Assembly: GCA_030537195.1 (NCBI GenBank)
Contig: JAUNOK010000006.1
Coordinates: forward strand, 1 to 64,000
DNA from: Eubacteriales bacterium
GTDB lineage: Bacteria > Bacillota > Clostridia > Lachnospirales > Lachnospiraceae
Reading direction: 5' to 3'
DNA length: 64,000 nt
Part shown: one piece after another, positions 57,025-64,000 of the stretch
Layout: every line of letters starts with the position of its first letter
Numbering within the stretch: position 1 is the first letter of the stretch
Translations under genes and position numbers: made by a program
The notes under the pieces: generated by a model
Seen by the model: only the letters and a program-made list of their open reading frames with translations
Database searches by the model: none
Told to the model about the DNA's origin: nothing

Positions 57025-57411
57025 ATGAGTGAAGAAGCACAAAAAAGAATATTTACAAGAAATTTAAATTCATATATCGAAGCAAGTGGAAAAACACAAT
57101 TAGAAATTGCTAAAAGTATAGGTGTTTCGCCTCAAACTTTTAATACATGGTGCAAGGGTATTGCTATCCCTAGAATGGGTAAAGTACAAGCATTGGCTGA
57201 TTATTTCCACATAAATAAATCTGACTTAATAGAAGATAAGTCTAATTCTAACGAAGAGGAAACATACTACCTTGATGATGCTGCTAGAGATATGGCACAG
57301 TTTATGTATGAGAATCCTGAATACAAAGTTCTCTTTGACGCTTCTCGCAAGGTTAAGAAAGAAGATATCGACTTTGTTAAACAGATGATAGATAGAATGT
57401 CAAACAAATAA
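57025..57411 (+). CDS. Prophage repressor, XRE family
   Basis: A 128-aa protein with an N-terminal helix-turn-helix (KTQLEIAKSIGVSPQTFNTWCKGIAIPRMGKV) and a short C-terminal part, YLDDAARDMAQFMYENPEY. It has no LexA-like peptidase, so induction may depend on the nearby ImmA-like peptidase. AAGGAGG before the ATG at 57025 fixes the start; the frame opens earlier. Confidence 0.88.
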   Translation: MSEEAQKRIFTRNLNSYIEASGKTQLEIAKSIGVSPQTFNTWCKGIAIPRMGKVQALADYFHINKSDLIEDKSNSNEEETYYLDDAARDMAQFMYENPEYKVLFDASRKVKKEDIDFVKQMIDRMSNK

Positions 57412-57436
57412 ACACGTATTAATATGTATTATTATA

Positions 57437-57465
57437 TTGACATACGTGTTTATACGTGTTATAAT
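57437..57465 (+). promoter_or_regulatory. Consensus promoter of hicAB with operator repeats
   Basis: TTGACA (57437-57442) and TATAAT (57460-57465) with a 17-bp spacer match consensus fully. TACGTGT words occur twice in the spacer and an inverted ACACGTA lies upstream, likely HicB-type operators. Confidence 0.75.
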
Positions 57466-57496
57466 GTAATCAAGATAAGGAAAGGAGATAAAACCA

Positions 57497-57685
57497 ATGC
57501 CAATGACACCTAAAGAAATGATTAAACTTCTTAAACAGAATGGTTTTAAAGAGGTTAGTCAGAACGGCTCACATATTAAAATGGTCAATGAATATACTAA
57601 TAAACAAACCATAGTTCCTTATCATGGAAAAGCTCTTAAAAAAGGGCTGGAACAAGCAATACTTAAACAGGCGGGGCTTAAATAG
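57497..57685 (+). CDS. hicA: HicA toxin (mRNA interferase)
   Basis: A 62-aa double-stranded-RNA-binding-like toxin with the catalytic histidine in NGSHIKM and VPYHGKALKKGL. HicA cleaves mRNA and is neutralised by HicB. It precedes hicB by 26 bases. AAAGGAG upstream. Confidence 0.93.
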   Translation: MPMTPKEMIKLLKQNGFKEVSQNGSHIKMVNEYTNKQTIVPYHGKALKKGLEQAILKQAGLK

Positions 57686-57711
57686 CTCCGCCCCATATGG
57701 AGGTATAGATT

Positions 57712-58110
57712 ATGAACAGATTATTTTATCCAGCATTATTTCACAAAGCTGAAGAAGGCGGTTTCTGGATTTCATTTCCAGATATTCCTGAATGTTTAAC
57801 AGAAGGCGACAATATGGAAGAAGCATATAATATGGCTATTGATGCCCTTGGCTTATGTCTTTCAGATATGGAAAAAAACAACACTCCATTCCCAACTCCA
57901 TCTCCTGTTGACAAAATTACAGTTGATGATGATGCAGTATTAGTTGTTATAGAATTTGATATGCTTGCATATAAGAAGCGTACCAGTTCGCGCGCCGTTA
58001 AAAAAACTCTTACTATTCCAGAATGGCTTAATGAACAGGCTATTCAGCTTAACATTAACTTCTCACAAGTACTACAAGATGCATTAATGGAAAAGGTTGG
58101 GAATAAATAA
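57712..58110 (+). CDS. hicB: HicB antitoxin
   Basis: A 132-aa protein with the partial RNase H-like fold FHKAEEGGFWISFPDIPECLTEGDNMEEAYNMA and a C-terminal ribbon-helix-helix part (TIPEWLNEQAIQLNINFSQVLQDAL). It binds HicA and its own promoter. The pair may stabilise the prophage. Confidence 0.93.
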   Translation: MNRLFYPALFHKAEEGGFWISFPDIPECLTEGDNMEEAYNMAIDALGLCLSDMEKNNTPFPTPSPVDKITVDDDAVLVVIEFDMLAYKKRTSSRAVKKTLTIPEWLNEQAIQLNINFSQVLQDALMEKVGNK

Positions 58111-58130
58111 GAATCTATAAAAACAAGGGG

Positions 58131-58358
58131 ATGATTAATATTACTACAAATGTTATTTATGCAGATATGCCACCCACAATAAAGGCATATACTGTTAACA
58201 ATAATGATGATTCTTTTACAATCGTACTTAATTCTCGATTAAATCGAGAGCAACATCTTAAATCATATCATCACGAATTGACACATATTGAACATGGAGA
58301 TTATGACAGACAGTGCAAAAACGTTGATTTTGTTGAAATCTTTGCACATCAGAATTAA
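58131..58358 (+). CDS. Short ImmA/IrrE-like metallopeptidase
   Basis: A 75-aa protein with HHELTHIEHGDYD, the HExxH zinc motif and third ligand region of ImmA/IrrE peptidases. ImmA enzymes cleave XRE repressors in elements such as ICEBs1, so this may trigger induction. It lies in the lysogeny module before the integrase. AAGGGG lies directly against the ATG, so the true start is uncertain. Confidence 0.7.
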   Translation: MINITTNVIYADMPPTIKAYTVNNNDDSFTIVLNSRLNREQHLKSYHHELTHIEHGDYDRQCKNVDFVEIFAHQN

Positions 58359-58387
58359 GCAATTTAATTGCTGCACCAATTATAAAT

Positions 58388-58498
58388 AAAAGCTCCTGTG
58401 CTGGAACACAAGAGCTTTCACTACGATACTTACATAAGCAGTGCCTATGATATAATACCGCCCTAGACAAGCCATATTATACCATTCAAAGCACTGCT
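58388..58498. promoter_or_regulatory. Two successive hairpins before the integrase
   Basis: AAAGCTCcTGTG pairs with CACAaGAGCTTT (58388-58418), a likely terminator of the repressor-hic transcript. A longer stem AGCAGTGC/GCACTGCT encloses GATATAATAC/ATATTATACC (58437-58498). Confidence 0.5.
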
Positions 58499-58532
58499 AT
58501 TGCAAGTAGTGTTATTTTTATACCCATTTTTA

Positions 58533-58552
58533 GAGTTGTACTGGTGCAACTC
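58533..58552 (+). promoter_or_regulatory. 20-bp imperfect palindrome upstream of integrase
   Basis: GAGTTGTACTGGTGCAACTC pairs at 8 of 10 positions and lies 30 bases before the integrase start, a likely operator controlling it. Confidence 0.5.
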
Positions 58553-58581
58553 GCATATATTTTACAGAAAGGATGGTTAAT

Positions 58582-60147
58582 ATGGCTGAATTTGATAACG
58601 TAATAATATATTTAAGAAAATCTCGTTCTGATGATCCAATGCAAACTGTAGAGGATGTACTTGCAAAACACGAATCTATCTTACAGGACTATTCTATTAA
58701 GCAATGGGGAAAGCCTGTTCCTGAAAATCGTATTTTTAGAGAGGTCGTTTCGGGGGAAACAATACAAGATAGGCCTGTGATGCAACAGATAATGAAATTA
58801 TTAGAGACCGGTTTTATATCCGGCGTTCTTATAATCGAACCACAAAGATTATCTCGTGGCGATTTACAGGATTGTGGCCGTATTATTAATTCTTTTAGAT
58901 ATACTAACACAGTCGTGATTACGCCACCTAAGACGTACGATCTGTCAGATGAATATGATAGAAAATTTTTCGAGATGGAACTGACAAGGGGTAATGATTA
59001 TCTTGAATACACAAAGAAGATTCTTAATCGAGGTAGAATTGCTTCTATTAAGGCCGGTAATTATATTGGTAACATTGCGCCTTACGGATATAGAAAAGTT
59101 GTAATTGGAACTGGAAAAGACAAGTACCATACATTAGATATAGAGCCTAAGGAAGCTGAAGCTATCCGTATAATGTTCGATTTATATGTGAACAAAGATT
59201 ATGGCTTTACTAATATAGCACATTTTCTTGATAGCGCCGGATATAAGCCAAGAAATTCTGACAACTGGAGTCCTGCTGCCATTTCATCTATGCTGAATAA
59301 TGAAATATATATTGGAAGAGTTGTTTGGAACAGAAGGCAAACTGTTAAAAAAATGCAAGACGGCATGATTGTTCGTACACGCCCTCGTCACAGTGATTAC
59401 ATAAGTGTTCCTGGTAAACACCCAGCAATTATATCTGATGAGCTTTTTTATGCAGCTAAAAAGAAAAGAGGAAGAACACCTAAGATTAAGAAATTTACAG
59501 AACTTACAAATCCGCTTGCTGGTCTTCTATTCTGTGGCAGATGCGGTTTTGCTATATCCATGAAGAAATACACAGACAAGCGAAGTAAGACCGGACATGA
59601 AACTATTACAATGCTTTGCAATAATCAGTCTAATTGCCATACAAAATCTGTGATGTATAGTCTTGTTATTGCAAAGGTAAAACTATCTCTGCAACAGGCT
59701 ATAGATGATTTTGAGGTACATGTTAATAACAATGATGATTCTGAACAGATTTTACAGCAAAATATAATTAACAATCTAACTGAAGAACTTGAACATTTAA
59801 AAGAAAAAGATATCCGACAAAAAGATGCATACGAAGATGGCATTTATTCCAAGGAGGAATTCTTAAAAAGAAATGCTAAGCTCACAGAACAGATAAGCAT
59901 TACTCAGGAAAAGTTAAATAATGCCCTGCTTGAAGAACCACGCGTCTGTGACTACGAAGAGAAAATTGTGCGTTTCCGTGATTGCCTTAATGCTCTGGAT
60001 GATGATAATGTATCTGCTGCCGTTAAAAACACTCTTTTAAAAGCTTGTATTGATAAGATTCTATACTACAATGACAGCCCTTCTCTCCCAGGCATAGGAC
60101 GATATGTAGACAATCCTTTCAGATTAGAAATTTTCCTGAAGCTGTAA
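58582..60147 (+). CDS. Large serine recombinase (phage integrase)
   Basis: A 521-aa recombinase. The N-terminal resolvase domain has YLRKSRSDD, whose first Ser is the expected nucleophile, and IEPQRLSRGD. The recombinase domain has APYGYRK, followed by a zinc ribbon (CGRCGF...CNNQSNC) and a coiled coil (about residues 385-460). It catalyses integration and, with a directionality factor, excision. It is adjacent to attR, and excision would restore cotJC. ATG 58582, nine bases after AAAGG, is preferred over 58573. Confidence 0.95.
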   Translation: MAEFDNVIIYLRKSRSDDPMQTVEDVLAKHESILQDYSIKQWGKPVPENRIFREVVSGETIQDRPVMQQIMKLLETGFISGVLIIEPQRLSRGDLQDCGRIINSFRYTNTVVITPPKTYDLSDEYDRKFFEMELTRGNDYLEYTKKILNRGRIASIKAGNYIGNIAPYGYRKVVIGTGKDKYHTLDIEPKEAEAIRIMFDLYVNKDYGFTNIAHFLDSAGYKPRNSDNWSPAAISSMLNNEIYIGRVVWNRRQTVKKMQDGMIVRTRPRHSDYISVPGKHPAIISDELFYAAKKKRGRTPKIKKFTELTNPLAGLLFCGRCGFAISMKKYTDKRSKTGHETITMLCNNQSNCHTKSVMYSLVIAKVKLSLQQAIDDFEVHVNNNDDSEQILQQNIINNLTEELEHLKEKDIRQKDAYEDGIYSKEEFLKRNAKLTEQISITQEKLNNALLEEPRVCDYEEKIVRFRDCLNALDDDNVSAAVKNTLLKACIDKILYYNDSPSLPGIGRYVDNPFRLEIFLKL

Positions 60148-60162
60148 ACCCGCAGTTTCAGG
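60135..60162 (+). terminator. Hairpin at the integrase end
   Basis: CCTGAAGCTG pairs with CAGTTTCAGG (one G-U pair), overlapping the stop codon; a weak T-rich stretch follows. Confidence 0.55.
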
Positions 60163-60172
60163 GGATTTCTTA

Positions 60173-60199
60173 TCATATACAACAACATGGCGTAAGTTC
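60173..60199. other. attR with attP left half-arm
   Basis: The arm TCATATACAACAACATG (60173-60189) is five bases from the core AGTTC (60195-60199). It mirrors the arm at 20722-20739. Confidence 0.85.
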
Positions 60200-60391
60200 T
60201 TCCGTGCCTATATCAGTAAGCAGTCCGGCAACTTCTCTGTACGGCATGGCATATCTCTGTGAAAGATATCTCATGGATGCACCCAGCTCGCCGTCTGGTC
60301 CACCATACTGTGAGATAATCATCGCTGCCAGTGTAGGATTACAATTCTTTATATTGATTGGGTACTGAAGTCTCTTCTCATAATTCCACAT
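60173..60391 (-). CDS. cotJC: cotJC 5' segment (gene split by prophage)
   Basis: Starts MWNYEKRLQYPINIKNCNP and runs through QYGGPDGELGASMRYL (first metal ligand region) to DIGTEEL, after which phage sequence adds TPCCCI and a stop. Only 66 CotJC residues are encoded before the core. GGGAGG precedes the ATG. The split is between the E and the H of the ExxH metal motif. Without excision the product is a short, probably inactive peptide. Confidence 0.93.
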   Translation of the reverse strand: MWNYEKRLQYPINIKNCNPTLAAMIISQYGGPDGELGASMRYLSQRYAMPYREVAGLLTDIGTEELTPCCCI

Positions 60392-60392
60392 A

Positions 60393-60671
60393 TCACATAC
60401 CTCCCTTGTATTCCCATGGCATAGGTGTTGCCACCCACATCCAGTAATTATCATTTACCATATACTCCATGCTGAGAGGTCCGTAATAGTCTGAATATTT
60501 TCTCATGAACTGCACATATTTATCCCTGGTCTCTGCATAATATTCAATAGCTGCAGCATCATCCGGATGGGTATCAAGATAAAGCATAGTCTCTACAAGT
60601 GCAAAACCAAGCTCATAAATATTCTTCATAATCATGGCTTTTTCATTTCTTATATTATTACAACAATTCAT
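60393..60671 (-). CDS. cotJB: Spore coat protein CotJB
   Basis: A 92-aa CotJB protein with ELGFALVETMLYLDTHPDDAAAIEYY and YGPLSMEYM. It overlaps cotJA by ATGA and ends two bases before the cotJC ATG. In Bacillus the cotJ operon is transcribed under sigma-E in the mother cell; its presence implies a sporulating or formerly sporulating host. Confidence 0.93.
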   Translation of the reverse strand: MNCCNNIRNEKAMIMKNIYELGFALVETMLYLDTHPDDAAAIEYYAETRDKYVQFMRKYSDYYGPLSMEYMVNDNYWMWVATPMPWEYKGGM

Positions 60672-60808
60672 GGCCTGCCTCCTGTAAATGGTTTATCAAG
60701 TACAGGAAACAACGTTCCCCGCATAAGCGCCCGCGAAGGCTCATATATATCGTTCCAGCGCTGCCACGGTACATAGCACATCGCAGGAACCTGTTCCATC
60801 ATCATCAT
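60668..60808 (-). CDS. cotJA: Spore coat associated protein CotJA
   Basis: A 46-aa protein starting with four Met codons, then EQVPAMCYVPWQRWNDIYEPSRAL and ending DKPFTGGRP, matching short CotJA proteins (CYVPWQ...Y). GGAG lies nine bases before the first ATG. Its stop overlaps the cotJB start. Confidence 0.9.
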   Translation of the reverse strand: MMMMEQVPAMCYVPWQRWNDIYEPSRALMRGTLFPVLDKPFTGGRP

Positions 60809-60811
60809 AAA

Positions 60812-60854
60812 ATAAGCTCCATATACATGTATCACTACAGTATATGGAGCTTAT
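60812..60854. promoter_or_regulatory. 15-bp perfect inverted repeat covering the cotJA ribosome site
   Basis: ATAAGCTCCATATAC (60812-60826) and GTATATGGAGCTTAT (60840-60854) flank a 13-base loop. The GGAG ribosome site of cotJA lies inside the arm, so a transcript starting upstream would hide it in a hairpin. Confidence 0.7.
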
Positions 60855-60868
60855 CACTGATTGTTGTA

Positions 60869-61375
60869 TGTCCTATCATGATAGATGCAGCTGTGTTTTA
60901 TACAGCAGGTGAATCCGGCATTGGTGTATAGTCTGAACCCGTTAGGAATTGCTAATTTAGCAGGTGGGGATTTCAGCTTCTTTTATTTTTTGTGTTCATT
61001 CGACAGCTGTACGCTTGCAGACCAATGTTCGCCTACGGCATACGCTCGATTTATTACGAGCTGTGCGGGAGTTAATGCCGCTATATGCATAAGAGCGGTG
61101 CTGGAGAACTCGTTCAAGCGTAGCGCGTTTGTTTTCCAGCACCGTAATAAACTTTGCAGATGGCGGCATTTACTCCCGCTAAGCGCAGTACTCATGAGAG
61201 CATATGCCGTAGACGGACATTGGGCTGAAAGTGTTCATCTGCGAATGTACACAAACTTTAAGCTGAAATCCCCACCTGATAAATTAACGCAATTCCAACG
61301 GATTGTTCTGACTATACACCAATGCCGGATTCACCTGTACTACATAATCGTGGCTGCATCTATCTTAATAGGACA
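60869..61375. repeat. 507-nt fold-back inverted repeat
   Basis: The outer arms begin TGTCCTATCATGATAGATGCAG and its inverted near-copy at 61354-61375. Further matching pairs include CAGGTGAATCCGGCATTGG, GGTGGGGATTTCAGCTT, CCTACGGCATACGCTC and GGTGCTGGA, meeting at a centre near 61,122. The arms are about 240 nt and mostly paired. No convincing protein is encoded; frames crossing it are by-products of the symmetry. It overlaps the last codons of map. This fills the otherwise gene-free stretch upstream of cotJA. Confidence 0.85.
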
Positions 61376-62240
61376 TCACCTCGTACCCATCTTCAGTCAC
61401 ATGCACCATTATCTCCCACTGTGCTGAATATGAATCATCATCCGTATATATTGTCCAGTTATTGCCCTCATCTATATATATGTCAGGAAGTCCTGCATTA
61501 ATCATTGGCTCAATTGTGAATACCATGCCCGGTGCCATAACCATACCAGTTTCCTTCTTGATTACATAGCTGACAAATGGAGTTTCGTGAAATTCAAGAC
61601 CAATTCCGTGACCACCGACTTCTCTTACTACTGAATATCCGTTAGCTCTGGCATGATCATTGATTGCTGCAGCAACATCTCCAAGATGTCCCCATGGCTT
61701 AACCTGCGCAAGTCCTAATTCAACGCATTCTTTTGCAACATCTACCAGCTTCTTATGCTCTGGCGCAACATTGCCTATACAGAACATTCTTGATGAATCT
61801 GAAAAATAACCATTAAGTATTGTTGAACAATCAACATTAATTATATCCCCGTCAAGCAACTGGATATTCTTAGATGGTATTCCGTGGCATACCTGCTCAT
61901 TAATTGAAGTACACACACTCTTAGGGAACCCTTCATAATTAAGTGGTGCCGGAATTCCACCCATCTCGGTTGTCTTCTGATATACTAAATCATCTATATC
62001 CTGTGTTGTCATTCCTGCATGAATATTCTCTGCAACATAATCAAGTACCGCAATATTAATCTTGCTGCTTTCTCTCATTCCTGCAAGCTGTTCTTCATTC
62101 TTGATAATACTTCTTGGTGGTACTTTGTGGAACTTTCTCTTGAAATTATCTAACTTTCTGTCAAATTCCATATGACAGTCGCAATACTGCTTTCCACTGT
62201 TACACCAGCAAGGATCATTCTTTCGCAATGCTTTCATCAC
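61365..62240 (-). CDS. map: Methionine aminopeptidase with N-terminal SEC-C motif
   Basis: A 291-aa enzyme. It begins with a SEC-C zinc motif, DPCWCNSGKQYCDCH, which can tie it to the ribosome. The catalytic domain has the Asp-Asp-His-Glu-Glu metal ligands in NVDCSTILNGYFSDSSR, GHGIGLEFHE and FTIEPMI. It removes the starting Met from new proteins. Its final codons ATG TCC TAT TAA lie within an arm of the fold-back repeat. Confidence 0.95.
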   Translation of the reverse strand: MMKALRKNDPCWCNSGKQYCDCHMEFDRKLDNFKRKFHKVPPRSIIKNEEQLAGMRESSKINIAVLDYVAENIHAGMTTQDIDDLVYQKTTEMGGIPAPLNYEGFPKSVCTSINEQVCHGIPSKNIQLLDGDIINVDCSTILNGYFSDSSRMFCIGNVAPEHKKLVDVAKECVELGLAQVKPWGHLGDVAAAINDHARANGYSVVREVGGHGIGLEFHETPFVSYVIKKETGMVMAPGMVFTIEPMINAGLPDIYIDEGNNWTIYTDDDSYSAQWEIMVHVTEDGYEVMSY

Positions 62241-62259
62241 TAATCTCCATTTTCTATCA

Positions 62260-63921
62260 TTACTGTTCCATGGCTTCCATTATAGCCGGAAGGAACTGTT
62301 TCTTTCTTGAAACAACGTTCTTTAGTATATATGTATCTTTCTGTTTGTCAACTCCGAATGCAAGTGCCATTATAGTATCCGCATTCTTTCCCGAGCACAG
62401 TACATAAGAGCACTCTGAAGATATATCTGTCATAAGGAAATATACGACATCTAGTCCGCCATCGCCCGCAACTGTATGGACAAATGGCAGTTCTTTGGCT
62501 TTAATCTTTTCTATATCCTCAGGTCCCATTGCATTAACCTGGCCTATGCCTATCGTGACATCATTAATCGTGAACTTCTTGAAATCCTGATAGAATATCT
62601 CTCTGTCAGTCTTCTCATCAAGATTACTTCCTGCACCAAACATTTCCCTTCCATATACTTCAGGGACGATACCTGCAATCTTTGCAAGCTCTGTTGCTGC
62701 CTCTATATCATCAGGCGTACATGTTGGTGATTTGAATATTAATGTATCAGATATAATTGCAGAGCACATAAGTCCTGCTATAACAGGTTCAATTTCAACT
62801 CCTGCTTCCTGATACATTTTATAAATGATTGTACCTGTACAGCCAAGGGGCTGGTTTCTGAAGAATACAGGTGTAATAGTCTGTATAGGTCCTAATCTGT
62901 GATGGTCGATTATCTCAAGAATCTCAGTATCTTCTATTCCATTAACAGCCTGACTCTTCTCATTGTGGTCAACAAGAATAACCTTCTTTCTGCCTGAACG
63001 GAGGAGATTTCTTCTTGAAATAGTTCCTACATAGTTACCTTCTTCATCCTCAATCGGGAAATCCCTGAACCTTTTCTTAGTCATGATTTCCTGTATATCT
63101 TCAACATAATCTGTTGTCTTAAAGCACACTATCCTGTCTCTTGGTGTCATAAAGAAACCTACAGGAATAGCCTGATTCATAAGTCTTGCAACAGTATATG
63201 TATCATAATCAGTCTCAATAATAATGCAGTCGTGGCTCCTGGCAATCTTGGCGATTGTATTGGATACCTTGGCTCCTTCACATATTATAAGACACTTTGC
63301 CTCCATCTCTATCGCGCACAGCTGGGATTCGTATCTGTTACCAAGAATTACGATATCACCTTCATCTATCATGCTTTCCATCATATCAGGATTAGCTGCT
63401 GCAATAAGCATCTTGCCTTTGTCAAATATCTCACTGGCATCGCCTGTTATCACTCTTCCTTCAAGTGTCTCAACAATATTGGCGAAACTTGTCTTAGCAT
63501 TAGATAAAACCTTGTTATCAAATGATTCAAAATATGACTTGGCAATATCATCAATAGACACAAGTCCTGTCAGCTCACGCCCTTCTGTTATTGGCAGTGT
63601 CACAACATTAAGTGTATCCATCAGTTTCCATGCATTACGGACAGAAAGATTCTTATCAATCCCCGGAGTCTGTCTTATCTCAATATTCATTACCTGCGGA
63701 CGCACATCTTTAATGTATTCAGGTGCTTTTACCCCGAATCTGTTAAGTACAAAATGTGTCTCCTCATTAAGATGTCCTGCCCTCTTAGGTACATAATTAT
63801 CAGTTCCAGTTATCTTATTCTTTAAATTCGCATAGCAGATTGCTGAACATATTGAATCCGTATCAGGATTCTTATGGCCTATAACCATAACGTCTTTTGC
63901 TTTTTCTTTATATTTTTCCAT
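62260..63921 (-). CDS. ppaC: Manganese-dependent inorganic pyrophosphatase with CBS and DRTGG domains
   Basis: About 553 aa. The DHH phosphoesterase motifs are VIGHKNPDTDSICSA and, further on, EIIDHHRLG. Two CBS domains (about residues 65-120 and 250-300) surround a DRTGG domain; a DHHA2 domain ends the protein. These regulated family II pyrophosphatases hydrolyse PPi and respond to adenine nucleotides. ATG 63921 is preferred over 63939, which has no clear ribosome site. It is followed by map on the same strand. Confidence 0.93.
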   Translation of the reverse strand: MEKYKEKAKDVMVIGHKNPDTDSICSAICYANLKNKITGTDNYVPKRAGHLNEETHFVLNRFGVKAPEYIKDVRPQVMNIEIRQTPGIDKNLSVRNAWKLMDTLNVVTLPITEGRELTGLVSIDDIAKSYFESFDNKVLSNAKTSFANIVETLEGRVITGDASEIFDKGKMLIAAANPDMMESMIDEGDIVILGNRYESQLCAIEMEAKCLIICEGAKVSNTIAKIARSHDCIIIETDYDTYTVARLMNQAIPVGFFMTPRDRIVCFKTTDYVEDIQEIMTKKRFRDFPIEDEEGNYVGTISRRNLLRSGRKKVILVDHNEKSQAVNGIEDTEILEIIDHHRLGPIQTITPVFFRNQPLGCTGTIIYKMYQEAGVEIEPVIAGLMCSAIISDTLIFKSPTCTPDDIEAATELAKIAGIVPEVYGREMFGAGSNLDEKTDREIFYQDFKKFTINDVTIGIGQVNAMGPEDIEKIKAKELPFVHTVAGDGGLDVVYFLMTDISSECSYVLCSGKNADTIMALAFGVDKQKDTYILKNVVSRKKQFLPAIMEAMEQ

Positions 63922-64000
63922 AAGCCATTCACTCTCCATACTACGGCTATTTTAGCAAATACAATAATTAATGACAATATCTTTGTTTCTTTTTATGTAA

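Larger units (their letters stand above)
20710..60199. mobile_element. Complete siphovirus-type prophage inserted in cotJC
   Basis: A 39,485-bp element bounded by the AGTTC core at 20710-20714 and 60195-60199. It has integrase and lysogeny genes at the right end, followed leftwards by recombination, packaging, head, tail and lysis modules. Nearly all genes right of the lysogeny switch are on the minus strand in classical order. The full structural set suggests it may be active. Two departures are a receptor-binding/DGR cassette inside the head region and ADP-ribosyltransferase cargo on the minor head protein. Confidence 0.95.

Noticed and set aside
60165..60205. tRNA gene as integration site
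   Set aside because: No tRNA sequence is at either junction; the target is the cotJC coding sequence.
60885..61427. A 180-codon plus-strand frame across the fold-back repeat, and a 70-codon minus-strand frame inside it
   Set aside because: Both are created by the inverted repeat, have no ribosome site or domain, and one runs antisense into map.

Overview
The window is a low-GC chromosome segment from a Firmicute, most likely a Lachnospiraceae member. A pectin-using Lachnospira-like species is my guess, not something shown. The signs are strong purine-rich ribosome binding sites, a perfect CIRCE element before groES-groEL, a clostridial-type pyr cluster, a cotJABC spore-coat operon, and the proteins' general similarity to gut clostridia. 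No rRNA, tRNA or CRISPR array was found.

Host left part (1-20.7 kb). A DXS-like transketolase gene sits behind a MerR-type promoter (19-bp spacer with an inverted repeat). A minus-strand cluster follows: a GGDEF-EAL protein, pyrC, pyrF, pyrK and pyrD. Next come a YcxB-like membrane protein, then truA-argS-GT2-kduD, guaB, a small membrane protein, groES-groEL behind CIRCE, an OGG-type DNA glycosylase, a transglutaminase-like lipoprotein and a DUF6062-type protein.

Prophage (about 20,710-60,199; 39.5 kb). It splits the spore-coat gene cotJC exactly in its conserved metal-binding motif. The 5' part of cotJC lies at 60,195-60,391 and the 3' part at 20,307-20,714. Removing the element rebuilds an in-frame 199-codon cotJC. 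The two ends, rejoined, form a serine-integrase attP with long inverted arms around an AGTTC core, and a large serine recombinase gene lies next to attR. This has the layout of skin-type elements that interrupt sporulation genes. From right to left the prophage holds: integrase, ImmA-like peptidase and HicAB; divergent repressor and early operon; a recombination/replication set (SMC-like ATPase, putative annealing protein, PD-(D/E)XK nuclease, RusA); a helicase-methyltransferase fusion and a truncated m5C methyltransferase; a late regulator; then packaging, head, tail and lysis genes.

Two unusual parts sit in the structural region. The minor head protein carries a C-terminal ADP-ribosyltransferase domain. 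Between the minor head gene and the scaffold gene lies a receptor-binding cassette with a complete diversity-generating retroelement: a 706-aa target protein with a variable repeat, a template repeat, a structured RNA spacer and a reverse transcriptase. The template and variable repeats are 93 bp each, and all 15 differences fall at template adenines (coding strand).

Host right part (60.2-64 kb). This holds cotJA-cotJB-cotJC(5'), a short hairpin over the cotJA ribosome binding site, a roughly 507-nt fold-back inverted repeat of unknown function, a methionine aminopeptidase with a SEC-C zinc motif, and a CBS/DRTGG-type manganese pyrophosphatase.
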